This document shows positions 35,510 to 45,127 of a stretch of DNA of 64,000 nt, one piece after another (within the stretch, counting starts at the first letter, position 1; every line of letters begins with the position of its first letter). The notes beneath the pieces were generated by a model. That model was not told where the DNA came from. It did not search any database and was given only the letters and a program-made list of their open reading frames with translations. The DNA comes from Bacillota bacterium (GTDB lineage: Bacteria > Bacillota > Clostridia > Acetivibrionales > DTU013), in contig JAEZCO010000075.1 in assembly GCA_023433505.1 (NCBI GenBank), positions 1-64,000 on the forward strand. Direction: 5' to 3'. Made by a program: the position numbers and the translations under genes.

Positions 35510-37024
35510 TTGGGCTTTGTTGACGAAAAAGTTGCGCCAAGAAGAGAAGAAAGATTAGGCACATGCATTGATTTCGGAGGGTGTGCCTGCGATTTAAAAA
35601 AGAATTTTAACGGAGGATGTCTCAAAAACAACGACAGGGGTTTTTGCCAGGGGTCGATATGCCAGCTGCTGCCCGGGCTTTCAATGCTGAATTCCATTCC
35701 TGATTCGGTAGTCATTGTCCATGGTTCACTGGGGTGCGGCGGTGCAGGGCATTCGCAAAGTGCCGGAGTCCGCGGAAGGCAGATCCTTGGCGGCAGCACG
35801 AATCCAAGGGGGACGCTGTGGATATCGACAAATCTCAATGAAAGGGATGTTGTGACCGGCGGAGAGGCAAAATTGGAAGAAGCGATTGCCGAGGCGGACA
35901 GGCGGTATCGTCCGGCTTCCATCATCGTAGTATCCAGCTGTGTTCCGGGAATTATCGGGGATGATCTGGATGGCGTAGTCGCCAAGATTCAGCCCCGGGT
36001 AAACGGAGTGATCCTTCCCGTTCATTGTGAGGGGTTTAAGACCAAGGTTATGGCAACTGCCTACGATGCGGTATATCACGCTATTTCACGAAATCTTTTA
36101 GATGCGGAGGAAGAAGAATCCAGGGTTTTCCCGGACGAGCTGGCGGAAGCGGCGGAAAAAATCCGTCGCAGCAGGCAGGTGAACCTGATGAATGTGTCTT
36201 CAGGAACCCCTGGAGATGAAAAAGAGCTTACCCGCCTATTGAATGCGCTTGGGCTGGAGGTCAGGATTTTTCCGTGTTTTACACATCCCGACGATATGAA
36301 ATATGCAACCCGGTCAGCATTATCCATCAGCACTTGTCCCACCCATGACGATTACTTTTTAAAATACCTGCATGAGAAATTCGGAGTTCCCTACTTGCTG
36401 AAATATATGCCCATCGGAATTGAGAACACGAACGCATGGCTTAGAGATGTTGCTAAGTTCTTTCATCTGGAGGAAGCAGCCGAGAGGGTTATCGGGCAGG
36501 AAACCTATGAACTGGAGCTCTCGCTTAAGCCCATCAGGGAAAATTTGAAGGGAAAGAAAGCCATGTTAAGCGCAGGGGAGGTCAGAACCCTTGCCACCGC
36601 CGGATGGTTACAGGAGCTAGGGCTTCAGGTGACTGCCGTGAGGCCCTACCATTATGATGAATTTGGTGAGCCTGCATTGGATAGGCTGATTGAAAAGGAT
36701 CCGGATATTCAGGCAAATGTCGGAACGGTTCAGCCCTTTGAGACGGTTAACATCATTGAAAAAAACAAGCCCGACGTATATTTCGGGCATAACTCGGACA
36801 ATATCTGGGCGGCAAAATCAGGAATACCTGTCATTCCCATTTATGGAGGGCCCCACACCTACGTTGGATATGCGGGAGCTTTTGATCTGGCCAGAAACAT
36901 TAACCGGGTGCTGAAAAATCCCTCTTTCAATCAAAACCTAAAGAAAAATGTACGGCAGCCCTATTTTAAGGATTGGTTTACCGATGAACCGTATAAGTAT
37001 ATTGTCCAGGGAGGCGAAGTCTAA
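35510..37024 (+). CDS. nitrogenase component-1-like subunit D1
   Basis: 504 residues of the NifD/NifK/NifE/NifN superfamily. P-cluster-type cysteines align at Cys51 (SICQLL), Cys76 (HGSLGCGG) and Cys144 (SSCVPGIIGDD). The cofactor Cys equivalent of NifD Cys275 is Cys276 in ISTCPTHDDYF. The NifD His442 position next to GYAG is not His (GGPHTYVGYAG has a His four residues earlier). The N terminus has extra cysteines (19, 25, 27, 37, 46). TTG start with TAGGAGG; TAATG overlap with K1. It resembles methylthio-alkane-reductase-type proteins more than true NifD. Probable C-S bond reductase. Confidence 0.85.
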   Translation: MGFVDEKVAPRREERLGTCIDFGGCACDLKKNFNGGCLKNNDRGFCQGSICQLLPGLSMLNSIPDSVVIVHGSLGCGGAGHSQSAGVRGRQILGGSTNPRGTLWISTNLNERDVVTGGEAKLEEAIAEADRRYRPASIIVVSSCVPGIIGDDLDGVVAKIQPRVNGVILPVHCEGFKTKVMATAYDAVYHAISRNLLDAEEEESRVFPDELAEAAEKIRRSRQVNLMNVSSGTPGDEKELTRLLNALGLEVRIFPCFTHPDDMKYATRSALSISTCPTHDDYFLKYLHEKFGVPYLLKYMPIGIENTNAWLRDVAKFFHLEEAAERVIGQETYELELSLKPIRENLKGKKAMLSAGEVRTLATAGWLQELGLQVTAVRPYHYDEFGEPALDRLIEKDPDIQANVGTVQPFETVNIIEKNKPDVYFGHNSDNIWAAKSGIPVIPIYGGPHTYVGYAGAFDLARNINRVLKNPSFNQNLKKNVRQPYFKDWFTDEPYKYIVQGGEV

Positions 37025-38367
37025 TGAAGAACCGGTTTATTGAACGTCCCAGATCTTTTTGCGCGCTTGGAGGGGCAATGTTAACCGCCGGGGCTATCCC
37101 CGGCGTAGTACCGATACTTCACACGGCCATGGGCTGCGGCGGAAGCATTTATTGGAATCAGGTCGGAAGCACCGGCTATCTTGGAGCCGGATATTGCGGA
37201 GGTATGGCGGTCCCCAGCTCAAACGTCAAAGAAAAGGATATCATTTTTGGCGGGACGGACAGACTGACGGAGCAGATCGAAAATACCCTCAAGCTGGTAG
37301 AAGGTGAGCTTTATATCGTGTTGACAGGGTGTATGACAGATATCATCGGGGATGATATTCACTCTGTTATCCGGGAATTCCAGGCAAAGGACGTAAGGAT
37401 AATAGGCGCTGAAACCGGCGGCTTTAAGGGGGACGGCTACAAAGGGTACGACCTGGTCCTGCAAACGGTTATACGGGATTTTATTGAAAAAAAGGCGCAA
37501 AAGGTTGAGAAGAAGGTTAATTTATGGGGAATCGTCCCCGGACAGGACGCCTTCTGGAGAGGCAACCTGAACAATTTAAGGAGTCTTCTGGAGAAATTGG
37601 GCCTGGAGGTCAACACGTTTTTCACCGAGAGTGATACGCTGGAAGGAGTAAAAAATGCGGGAGACGCCGCCTTGAATATTATCGTATCCGAATTTTACGG
37701 AATCGAAGCCGCCGAGCTTTTTGAAAATATTCACGGAGTGCCCTTTATCACTTTCCCGCTGCCCATAGGGCCTTCCTCAACGGAAGAGTTTATTAAAAAG
37801 GTCGGTGAAACGCTGAAAATCGATGCTAAAATAACAGACAAGGTTATTGAGAGTGAGAATGCCTTTTATTACAAATATGTAGACAGGATAGCCGATACTT
37901 ATAATGATCAGGATTTTCAGCGCTATGCCGTGGTTGTAGGAGACGGCAACTATTCCATCGCTTTGACAAGATTTTTAGCCGACGACCTGGGATGGCTGCC
38001 TGAAATCACAGTTTTTACCGATGAATTTGAGGAAGAGGGCAGGGAGAAAATCAACGGCTATCTGGAAAATCTGAGATCAGGCTATAAAACGAAAGTAGTT
38101 TACGAAACGGATGCCTCGGAGATTCAATATCATTTAAGCAAGCATTGGCCCCAGTCAAAGGGACAGAAATTTTATGATGCATTCAGTCCTTCCTTTGTCG
38201 TAGGAAGCCATTTGGAACGGCAGCTTGCAGCCAATATCGGCGCAGGACATTTGACAGTTTCTTACCCTGTAGGCAACAGGGTAGTTTTAACCCGGGGGTA
38301 CACAGGATATATAGGAGGCCTTAACCTGATAGAGGACCTTTTTAGCGTGCTTGTTGCCCAACGTTAA
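37024..38367 (+). CDS. nitrogenase component-1-like subunit K1
   Basis: 447 residues. P-cluster-type cysteines lie in SFCALGG (about 14), HTAMGCGGS (about 39) and LTGCMTDIIGDD (about 104). The cofactor-binding Cys/His of the D chain is absent, so this is the K-like partner. Closely similar to K2 over its whole length. Start overlaps the D1 stop by one base, giving coupled 1:1 synthesis. Confidence 0.85.
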   Translation: MKNRFIERPRSFCALGGAMLTAGAIPGVVPILHTAMGCGGSIYWNQVGSTGYLGAGYCGGMAVPSSNVKEKDIIFGGTDRLTEQIENTLKLVEGELYIVLTGCMTDIIGDDIHSVIREFQAKDVRIIGAETGGFKGDGYKGYDLVLQTVIRDFIEKKAQKVEKKVNLWGIVPGQDAFWRGNLNNLRSLLEKLGLEVNTFFTESDTLEGVKNAGDAALNIIVSEFYGIEAAELFENIHGVPFITFPLPIGPSSTEEFIKKVGETLKIDAKITDKVIESENAFYYKYVDRIADTYNDQDFQRYAVVVGDGNYSIALTRFLADDLGWLPEITVFTDEFEEEGREKINGYLENLRSGYKTKVVYETDASEIQYHLSKHWPQSKGQKFYDAFSPSFVVGSHLERQLAANIGAGHLTVSYPVGNRVVLTRGYTGYIGGLNLIEDLFSVLVAQR

Positions 38368-38390
38368 ATTCTGCACAAGGAGAACGGCTT

Positions 38391-39023
38391 TTGAAAAAAA
38401 TTCTTCATGGGATTGAGGCCTTGTTTGCAGCAATCAAAAAAATCACCTGTGGGCGGATGCTGGCAGGAAGGCATATCCAGCTTGCCGCCGGGGAAGATCC
38501 ATCCGACCGATTGGCTTATGACGGGTGGCTTAAAGTCTATAAAAGAAAAATAAAAAACAGAGAATATGATGTTTTAAAGGACTATAATGCAGTTTCAGCC
38601 ATCATTGTCAATGAATTCAACGAGCTGCTTCTGGTGAAGCAGTACCGTCCGGCGCTTATGCGGGAAACCCTCGAAATACCGGCAGGAGTCATGGACAACA
38701 AGGGAGAAAGCGAACATGAGAGCCTCGTCCGGGAGCTAAAAGAAGAAACAGGACTTCAAATCACTCCGGAAAGTCTTGTCCACGCCCTTGATTATAAGCC
38801 CATGGTGGGCTTTAGCAACAGCCTCATGAAGGTTTTTTACGGAAAAGCTTCCAAGGTGGAATTAAAAGCAGGGCTGATTAACGACGAAGATGTATACGAG
38901 GCTTTATGGATGGGCCTGGACGAAGTTTCCGGGAAGATCTCCCGGGGAGAAATCCAGGATGTCAAAACCATACTGGCCTATTATTATCTAACAGGGGCCG
39001 GAAAGGAAGGGCACAAAGTTTAA
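38391..39023 (+). CDS. Nudix hydrolase (ADP-ribose pyrophosphatase type)
   Basis: 210 residues. The Nudix box is AGVMDNKGESEHESLVRELKEETGL with catalytic REx2EExG. The upstream YDVLKDYNAVSAIIVNEFNELLLVKQYRPALMRETLEIPAG is typical of ADP-sugar hydrolases. TTG start 23 bases after K1 with AAGGAGAA, so cotranscribed. Why it sits in this operon is unclear: ADP-ribose clean-up, or reversal of nitrogenase-reductase ADP-ribosylation chemistry, are guesses. Confidence 0.85.
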   Translation: MKKILHGIEALFAAIKKITCGRMLAGRHIQLAAGEDPSDRLAYDGWLKVYKRKIKNREYDVLKDYNAVSAIIVNEFNELLLVKQYRPALMRETLEIPAGVMDNKGESEHESLVRELKEETGLQITPESLVHALDYKPMVGFSNSLMKVFYGKASKVELKAGLINDEDVYEALWMGLDEVSGKISRGEIQDVKTILAYYYLTGAGKEGHKV

Positions 39024-39030
39024 AAACTCA

Positions 39031-39164
39031 TTGACAATGCACAGCTTTCGCGCTAAAATATAGAAAAGCAATAGGAATACTTAACAATCATATTTGACCA
39101 GGCAGACTGGAGACTATGCCGGTGCACTTCAATGAAGTGTGCAGATGCGGTCTTTATTTTTTTT
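39031..39164 (+). promoter_or_regulatory. promoter and attenuator element copy 2 (before nifB-like gene)
   Basis: TTGACA (39031), 17 bases, TAAAAT (39054-39059). Box ATAGGAATACTT (39071), hairpin CCAG (39098) GCAGA CTGG (39107-39110), then terminator AGAC (39111) with GCGGTCT (39147-39153) enclosing an inner GCACTTC/GAAGTG hairpin, and a T-run to 39164. The terminator ends 15 bases before the gene. Confidence 0.8.
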
Positions 39165-39178
39165 AGTGAGGTAATCCC

Positions 39179-40414
39179 ATGAGTGACGTGGATAAAAAGA
39201 GTAATCCGGCAATAGAAGAAAAAACTAAAAACCATCCCTGCTACAGCGGGGGATGTCAGAATGCGAGAATGCATATTCCGGTAGCGCCTGCCTGTAATAT
39301 CTCATGCAACTATTGCAACCGGAAATTTGACTGCGTGAATGAAAGCCGCCCGGGAGTGACCAGCGAGGTATTAAACCCCCAACAGTCCCTTGAAAAGTTT
39401 TTGAAGGTCAAAAGCCGCCTTAAAAACCTGAAAGTCGTCGGAATCGCGGGACCGGGTGACGCCCTTGCAAACTTTGAAAACACAAAACGGACGTTGGAAT
39501 TAATAAGAGAAGTGGATCCGGAGGTCACTTTCTGTCTCTCAACAAACGGATTAATGCTTCCTTACCATGTGACTGACCTGGTTAATCTGGGAGTTACCCA
39601 TGTAACGGTGACGCTGAATACAATTGATACAGAAATAGGCGCTAAGATCTATCGTGAAGTGAATTTTATGGGGAAAAAGTACACCGGAGAAGAAGCGGCG
39701 GAAATTTTACTGGAGAACCAGCTGAAGGGGATCGAGCTGCTTGTGGCCTCCGGCATTGTTTGTAAGATCAATATCGTCATGATAAAGAATATAAATGACC
39801 GGCATATTGAAGAAGTCATCAAAAAGGTAAAAGAGCTGGGCGTATTCATAAGCAATATTATGCCGCTCATACCCGCATCCGGAAGCGCTTTTGAGTATAT
39901 GCCCCTTACAAGCAACAAGGAGCTTACCGAGCTGCGCAAAAAATGTGAGGTACATTTAAAGCAAATGTACCATTGTAAGCAGTGTAGAGCGGATGCGATA
40001 GGCGAACTGGGTTATGACTGCTCCCAGGAGTTCAGGGAGGTAAAGCCGGCGGAAGAATACAGCAATCTGCCGATACTGGAAGAAACGCATAGATTTGCTG
40101 TTGCATCCCGGGATGGCAAGCGGATTGATGAACATTTCGGACATGCAAAGGAATTTTTTATCTATGAACTGGAAAGAGGAAGAGTGTATTTGCTTGAAAA
40201 AAGGAAGGTTGATTTATACTGTGAAGGGCCTGAGGAATGCGGCAATGAAGAGGAAAAGCTTGGAAATATCATCAACACCATTGAAGATTGTGATTATATC
40301 CTTGTTTCAAGGATCGGACACTATCCCGAGGGAATTTTGAAAGGAAAAGGCAAGAAGGTCATTCAGACATTGGGGTATATTGACGAGGAAATACATAAGG
40401 CGGCAATAAAATGA
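39179..40414 (+). CDS. NifB-like radical SAM cofactor maturase with NifX domain
   Basis: 411 residues. HPCYSGGCQNARMHIPVAPAC leads to the radical SAM motif C39-x3-C43-x2-C46 (CNISCNYC), then FDCVNESRPGV as in NifB. CKQCRADAIGELG carries the C-terminal K-cluster cysteines. Residues about 300-411 are a NifX/NafY-like domain (AVASRDGKRIDEHFGHAKEFFIYEL). NifB builds the carbide-containing 8Fe cofactor core (NifB-co). It is the only maturase in the window and has its own promoter and attenuator, so it probably serves all four D/K pairs. Confidence 0.92.
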   Translation: MSDVDKKSNPAIEEKTKNHPCYSGGCQNARMHIPVAPACNISCNYCNRKFDCVNESRPGVTSEVLNPQQSLEKFLKVKSRLKNLKVVGIAGPGDALANFENTKRTLELIREVDPEVTFCLSTNGLMLPYHVTDLVNLGVTHVTVTLNTIDTEIGAKIYREVNFMGKKYTGEEAAEILLENQLKGIELLVASGIVCKINIVMIKNINDRHIEEVIKKVKELGVFISNIMPLIPASGSAFEYMPLTSNKELTELRKKCEVHLKQMYHCKQCRADAIGELGYDCSQEFREVKPAEEYSNLPILEETHRFAVASRDGKRIDEHFGHAKEFFIYELERGRVYLLEKRKVDLYCEGPEECGNEEEKLGNIINTIEDCDYILVSRIGHYPEGILKGKGKKVIQTLGYIDEEIHKAAIK

Positions 40415-40446
40415 GCAAGTCTGAATGATTTAAATAAAAAAACCTA

Positions 40447-40576
40447 TTGACAAATCCAGGCATAAGACTTATGATTAAATACAACAAAATAAATATGAAT
40501 ACTTGGAATTAAACCAACTAGAAAAACTAGAGGCCATTCTTTCAATTAATGTTGAAAAAGAGGCCTTTTATTTTTA
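40447..40576 (+). promoter_or_regulatory. promoter and attenuator element copy 3 (before K2D2)
   Basis: TTGACA (40447), 17 bases, TATGAT (40470-40475). Box ATGAATACTTGG (40494), hairpin CTAG (40518) AAAAA CTAG (40527-40530), then AGGCC (40531) pairing with AGGCCT (40561-40566) and T-run. The stem has changed from CCAG/CTGG to CTAG/CTAG with both partners altered, which is covariation evidence for RNA pairing. A second ATAGGAATACAT box lies at 40599. Confidence 0.82.
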
Positions 40577-40627
40577 CCTTAAAACATACTACACATATAG
40601 GAATACATAAAAATAGGAGGCTGGAAC

Positions 40628-41968
40628 ATGAGCAAATTTATTGATCGACCGAGGTACCTGTGTGCTTTGGGCGGAGCCATAGGAACAATCAAAACCCTGC
40701 CGAGGGCAGTCCCTGTGCTGCATGCGGCGGCAGGCTGCGGAAGCAATATTGAAAATGCCCTGAATTATGCTTCGGCATATTATGGAAGCGGCTACTGCGG
40801 CGGACAGGCGCTGTCGAGTTCAAACGTTTATGAGAATGAAATCGTTTTTGGCGGAGAGGGAAGGCTGGAGGAACAAATTGAAAACACCTTGAAGGTTGTG
40901 GACGGGGATCTTTATTTTGTCCTGACCGGGTGCATGGTCGAGATGATCGGGGATGATGTGAAATCCGTCACCAAAAAGTTTCAAAACAATAAAATCCAGG
41001 TTCTGTCGGCGGATACCGGAGGCTTCCACGGGAACTCCTTCAAGGGGTATGACATTGTATTGAGCACTCTCTTTAGAGATTTTACGGTAAAGAATGATTT
41101 AAAGAATGAAAAGCTCCTGAATCTTTGGGGTGTGGTTCCGTTACAGGACGTTTTCTGGAAAGGAAATCTGAATGTATTAAAGGGACTCCTAAGCGAATTG
41201 GGATATCATGTGAATACTTTTTTCGGCGAGGGAGAAACCCTGGACAACTTAAGAAATGCCGGAGCCGCAAGTCTTAACATCGTTGTTTCGGATACTTTCG
41301 GAGTCGAACCCGCAAAGGTATTTGAAGAGGTTCATGGCGTGCCTTATATAACCGTCCCGTTTCCCATCGGCGCACACGGTACTGAAAATTTCATACGGAC
41401 CGTCGCCGCAGCCCTTGGAATTGAAAATGTCTTTGTGGAAAAGGTCATCAAGAAGCAAAAAGCCAGGTATTACAGCTACCTTGAGAGGCTTGCCGACGTA
41501 TACAACGATCTGGACCTTCAGCGGTATGCGGTCATCGTAGGCGATTCGAATTACGCCCAGGCCCTTGCCAGGTACACCAGCGATGATCTTGGGTGGCTGC
41601 CGGAGCTTGTGGTTGTGACGGATATATTGACAGAAGAGGAAAAGGAAGCGGTGGCTTCCAGGTTTGAAAATTATAAATCGGGCCTGAGGCCAAAAGTGGT
41701 TTTCGATACCGACACTTCAAGCGTCAGGAAGCATCTGAACCAGCATTGGCCGGTAAATAACGGACATAAATATTATAACTCCTTCAATCCGGCGTTTATC
41801 TTCGGGAGCGGTTTCGAGAAGGATCTGGCGGACGATTTGAAGGTACCCCATTTAAGTGTTTCATATCCGATCTCAAACAGAGTGATTTTTGACAGGGCAT
41901 ATGCGGGCTATGACGGTGCCTTACGCCTCACGGAGGACGTATTCAGCACACTTGTAGGAGCCAGATAG
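40628..41968 (+). CDS. nitrogenase component-1-like subunit K2
   Basis: 446 residues, paralogous to K1 throughout. P-cluster-type cysteines lie in YLCALGG, HAAAGCGSN and LTGCMVEMIGDD. AGGAGGCTGG lies just upstream of the ATG. Here the K gene precedes D, the reverse of the other three pairs. First gene of an operon with D2, an Ssu/Tau-type importer and a copper ATPase. Confidence 0.85.
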   Translation: MSKFIDRPRYLCALGGAIGTIKTLPRAVPVLHAAAGCGSNIENALNYASAYYGSGYCGGQALSSSNVYENEIVFGGEGRLEEQIENTLKVVDGDLYFVLTGCMVEMIGDDVKSVTKKFQNNKIQVLSADTGGFHGNSFKGYDIVLSTLFRDFTVKNDLKNEKLLNLWGVVPLQDVFWKGNLNVLKGLLSELGYHVNTFFGEGETLDNLRNAGAASLNIVVSDTFGVEPAKVFEEVHGVPYITVPFPIGAHGTENFIRTVAAALGIENVFVEKVIKKQKARYYSYLERLADVYNDLDLQRYAVIVGDSNYAQALARYTSDDLGWLPELVVVTDILTEEEKEAVASRFENYKSGLRPKVVFDTDTSSVRKHLNQHWPVNNGHKYYNSFNPAFIFGSGFEKDLADDLKVPHLSVSYPISNRVIFDRAYAGYDGALRLTEDVFSTLVGAR

Positions 41969-41982
41969 AGGAGGGGAAAACA

Positions 41983-43491
41983 ATGGATTTTATCAAAGAA
42001 AAGGCACCCCCGGTAAGAGAAGACCGGTTAAAGGCATGCAATGCATTTGGAGGCTCATGTTGTGAATTGAGCAAGCAGGGGAAGAAAGGCTGCCTCAACG
42101 GAATAAAAAGGACATTTGCGCAAACCCAGGGCTGTCAGTTGAATTTGAGCCTTGCCATCATCAATACCATCCGTGATGCGGTGGTTATTGTCCACTCTCC
42201 CCTGGGGTGCGGCGGAAGCAGCCTTGCAACGGCAGGGATCAGTAAAAACTTTCAGAAATTGAGAGATCCCAAAGCCAAAGGCTTGATCTGGCTCAACACA
42301 AACCTTGATGATTGTGATGTGGTCAACGGAGGGGAGGCAAAGCTTCGCGAAGCTGTACTCTATGCCGATTCGGAATTCAGGCCGGGTGCGATTATCGTCT
42401 TGAACAGCTGTGTCCCTGCGATTATCGGCGATGATATCGACAGTATCCTGGATGACCTGCAGCATCAAATTTCTGCAAAGATAGTTCCCATCCATTGCGA
42501 GGGCTTTAAAAGCAAAATTATGGCCAGTGCGTACGACTCCGTCTACCATGGCATTTTACGGAATCTGGTGGGAGATCGTGAAAAAGACACACGGATTTAT
42601 GAAGATGAAATTGAAAGACAAAAGGAGCAATACCGCATCAGCAGGACAGTCAATATACTCAATGTCTCCTCCATGAGCAAGCAGGATGAGGATGAGCTGA
42701 CCAGGCTTGTAAAAGCTCTTGGCCTTAATGTAAGGATTCTCCCCTGCTATGCACATCCGGATGATTTTCTGGACGTTTCCGATGCGGCATTGAATGTGAG
42801 CATATGCGCAACCCATGACGACTATTTTGTGGAGCATATTAAAGCGAAATACGGGATTCCCTTTGTTCTGAAAGCAATCCCCATAGGGATTAAGAATACC
42901 AATCAATGGCTGCTGGATATTGCGGAGTTTTTCGGCATCGGCGATATTGCCTCAAGACTGGTTCAAAATGAGACCCGGGAGCTGCTGGAAGCATTGGAGC
43001 CTTATAAGGAGAAGCTTAAAGGGAAAAAGGTATTCCTGGGCGGAGGGGAAATAAGGATTCTTTCTACTGCCGAGCTGCTGCAGGGGGTCGGAATGGAGGT
43101 TGTCGGCCTAAAAGGATATCATTACGACCACTTTGCCGATCCGCTTCTGGAAAAGGTTGAAAACAGCGAGAATATCGTTTTCAATGTTGCCACAGGCCAG
43201 CCCTTTGAGCAGGCAAATCTGCTGAAAAAGCTGAAGCCGGATATCTATATCGGACACTCGGGTACCAACGGCTATACGGCAAAGCAAGGGTTTCCGATTT
43301 TTCCTCTCTTCGGTCAGACTTCAATCTATATGGGCTATGCCGGGGCCTATGAAATTGTCAGAAAGATCGACCGCGTTCTGAGCAATCCCATGTTTAACAG
43401 AAATTTATCCGAAAACAGCAGGCTGCCTTATCATGAGGATTGGTTCGAGGAAAATCCCTTTAAATATATTGATGAGAGCGCAATACTTTAG
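41983..43491 (+). CDS. nitrogenase component-1-like subunit D2
   Basis: 502 residues, close paralogue of D1. P-cluster-type Cys51 (QGCQLN), Cys76 (HSPLGCGG) and Cys143 (NSCVPAIIGDD). Cofactor Cys275 in SICATHDDYF. No His beside GYAG (TSIYMGYAG). N-terminal Cys19, Cys27 and Cys37 are shared with D1. GAGGAGGGG precedes the ATG by 6 bases. The importer genes start 13 bases downstream, suggesting that its substrate is imported by that system. Confidence 0.85.
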   Translation: MDFIKEKAPPVREDRLKACNAFGGSCCELSKQGKKGCLNGIKRTFAQTQGCQLNLSLAIINTIRDAVVIVHSPLGCGGSSLATAGISKNFQKLRDPKAKGLIWLNTNLDDCDVVNGGEAKLREAVLYADSEFRPGAIIVLNSCVPAIIGDDIDSILDDLQHQISAKIVPIHCEGFKSKIMASAYDSVYHGILRNLVGDREKDTRIYEDEIERQKEQYRISRTVNILNVSSMSKQDEDELTRLVKALGLNVRILPCYAHPDDFLDVSDAALNVSICATHDDYFVEHIKAKYGIPFVLKAIPIGIKNTNQWLLDIAEFFGIGDIASRLVQNETRELLEALEPYKEKLKGKKVFLGGGEIRILSTAELLQGVGMEVVGLKGYHYDHFADPLLEKVENSENIVFNVATGQPFEQANLLKKLKPDIYIGHSGTNGYTAKQGFPIFPLFGQTSIYMGYAGAYEIVRKIDRVLSNPMFNRNLSENSRLPYHEDWFEENPFKYIDESAIL

Positions 43492-43503
43492 GGAGGGCGT
43501 ATC

Positions 43504-44289
43504 ATGCTGACAGCATTATCAAAGGTAAATAAAAAATTATTCAGTTTTTATCTGATTATTGTTTTTTTTGCAGTGTGGGAAGTGTTCCCAAGATTGGGTT
43601 TTACAAATCCGGTATTTTTCCCGACACTTTCAAGCAATCTGGCGGAGGTAGGGAAAATCGGATATTTCCAAACCTTTCTGCATGTGGCTACAAGCCTGAA
43701 AAGAGTCGGATTAGGATTTGCCGCAGCCGCTTTGATTGCAGTGCCCATAGGATTTATTCTTGGAGGAGCATTTAAAAAGCTGGAGAGATTCCTGAAACCC
43801 CTTTTGACATTTCTGGCCCATATCCCTCCGTTCATATTGTTTCCTGTCATTATCGTCATTTACGGCATCGGTGAGGGAGCAATTTATACGGTGATCTGGT
43901 GGGCGGCCTTATGGCCTATAATGTTTACCACCATTGCAGGCGTAAGGCAGGTCAACCCCATTTATATCAAAAGCGCAAGATCCATGGGGGCCAACAGTTT
44001 TGTAATATTTTTCCGCATAGTTATTCCAAGCGTGCTGTCATCCATTTTCAATGGGCTGAAGACAGGCATGACACTGAGCTTCATGATGCTTATCGGTGCG
44101 GAGACCCTTGGTTCAACTTCCGGCATGGGCTGGTTGATTGCAAATTCACAGCAAATGGGGTTTGTTCCGAGAATTTATCTTGGAGTTATTCTGGTAGCAG
44201 TCATTGGGTTGGCTGTGAACTATATTTTTGAATGGCTTGAAAACAAAATTATCATATGGAAAGAAGTCGTTCCTGATAAGAGTATATGA
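43504..44289 (+). CDS. Ssu/Tau-type ABC importer permease 1
   Basis: 261 residues, six membrane helices, EAA loop YIKSARSMGANSFVIFFRIVIPSVLSSIF. SsuC/TauC/NrtB-type permeases import sulfonates, taurine, sulfate esters or nitrate-like anions. GGGAGGG upstream. Directly follows D2. Confidence 0.88.
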   Translation: MLTALSKVNKKLFSFYLIIVFFAVWEVFPRLGFTNPVFFPTLSSNLAEVGKIGYFQTFLHVATSLKRVGLGFAAAALIAVPIGFILGGAFKKLERFLKPLLTFLAHIPPFILFPVIIVIYGIGEGAIYTVIWWAALWPIMFTTIAGVRQVNPIYIKSARSMGANSFVIFFRIVIPSVLSSIFNGLKTGMTLSFMMLIGAETLGSTSGMGWLIANSQQMGFVPRIYLGVILVAVIGLAVNYIFEWLENKIIIWKEVVPDKSI

Positions 44290-44307
44290 AAGGAGGTGTA
44301 AAAATTT

Positions 44308-45093
44308 ATGAAGAAAAATTTCGTTAAGATGAAAAACCTTGGGTATGGCAGCATTTCGATCCTTTTGTTTCTCGCAGTCTGGGAGCTTGCCTCAAGATAT
44401 GAGCTGGTGGACGCTTCGGTAATACCGCCGCCGTCACGTGTACTCCAAGCAGTTATACAATCTGCCGGGTCAGGAGAGCTTTCTGCGCACACCCTCATCA
44501 GTTTGCGCAGGACCGTTACCGGCTTTCTGATATCACTGATTACGGCACTGCCCCTGGGATTTCTTCTTGGCACATTTTTCAAGACCTTTGAGAAAGCCCT
44601 GCTGCCATTCCTGCGGATGCTGGAAAAGCTGAATCCCTTTGCGCTTTTTCCGATTTTTATGATTTTTTTCGGCATCGGGGATGCGGAAAAGATTGCAATC
44701 ATTTTCTGGGTCTCCCAGTGGCCGCTGCTGTTCAATACCATTGCAGGCGCAAAGGGGGTAGATCCCCTGATGCTGAAATCGGCCCGTTCCATGGGAGCCA
44801 CCCGAAGGACGGTGTTTTTGAAAGTTATTCTGCCGTCGGCAGTACCCGATATTTTTACAGGGATAAAAATCAGCGCGCAGATATCCTTTTTTATGATCGT
44901 TGCTTCCGAGCTTGCCGGCGCCTATGAGGGGCTGGGGTGGTACTATCTTTCAACGGGTCAGTCTTATCAGGTTCCTTTGATGTTTGGCATTATCATTTTT
45001 ATTACCATCCTCAGCCTCATCATCAATGTGTTATTTTCAAGGATAGAAAGACATTTCCTGGTATGGAAGGAGTCTGCGTTTCAAGAAGGGTAA
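44308..45093 (+). CDS. Ssu/Tau-type ABC importer permease 2
   Basis: 261 residues, paralogous to permease 1, EAA loop LKSARSMGATRRTVFLKVILPSAVPDIF. AAAGGAGGTG lies about 10 bases upstream. Most Ssu/Tau systems use one permease as a homodimer; two different ones imply a heterodimeric channel. Confidence 0.88.
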   Translation: MKKNFVKMKNLGYGSISILLFLAVWELASRYELVDASVIPPPSRVLQAVIQSAGSGELSAHTLISLRRTVTGFLISLITALPLGFLLGTFFKTFEKALLPFLRMLEKLNPFALFPIFMIFFGIGDAEKIAIIFWVSQWPLLFNTIAGAKGVDPLMLKSARSMGATRRTVFLKVILPSAVPDIFTGIKISAQISFFMIVASELAGAYEGLGWYYLSTGQSYQVPLMFGIIIFITILSLIINVLFSRIERHFLVWKESAFQEG

Positions 45094-45127
45094 AGGAATC
45101 AATTAAATTAAGATGGAGGTCATCGAC

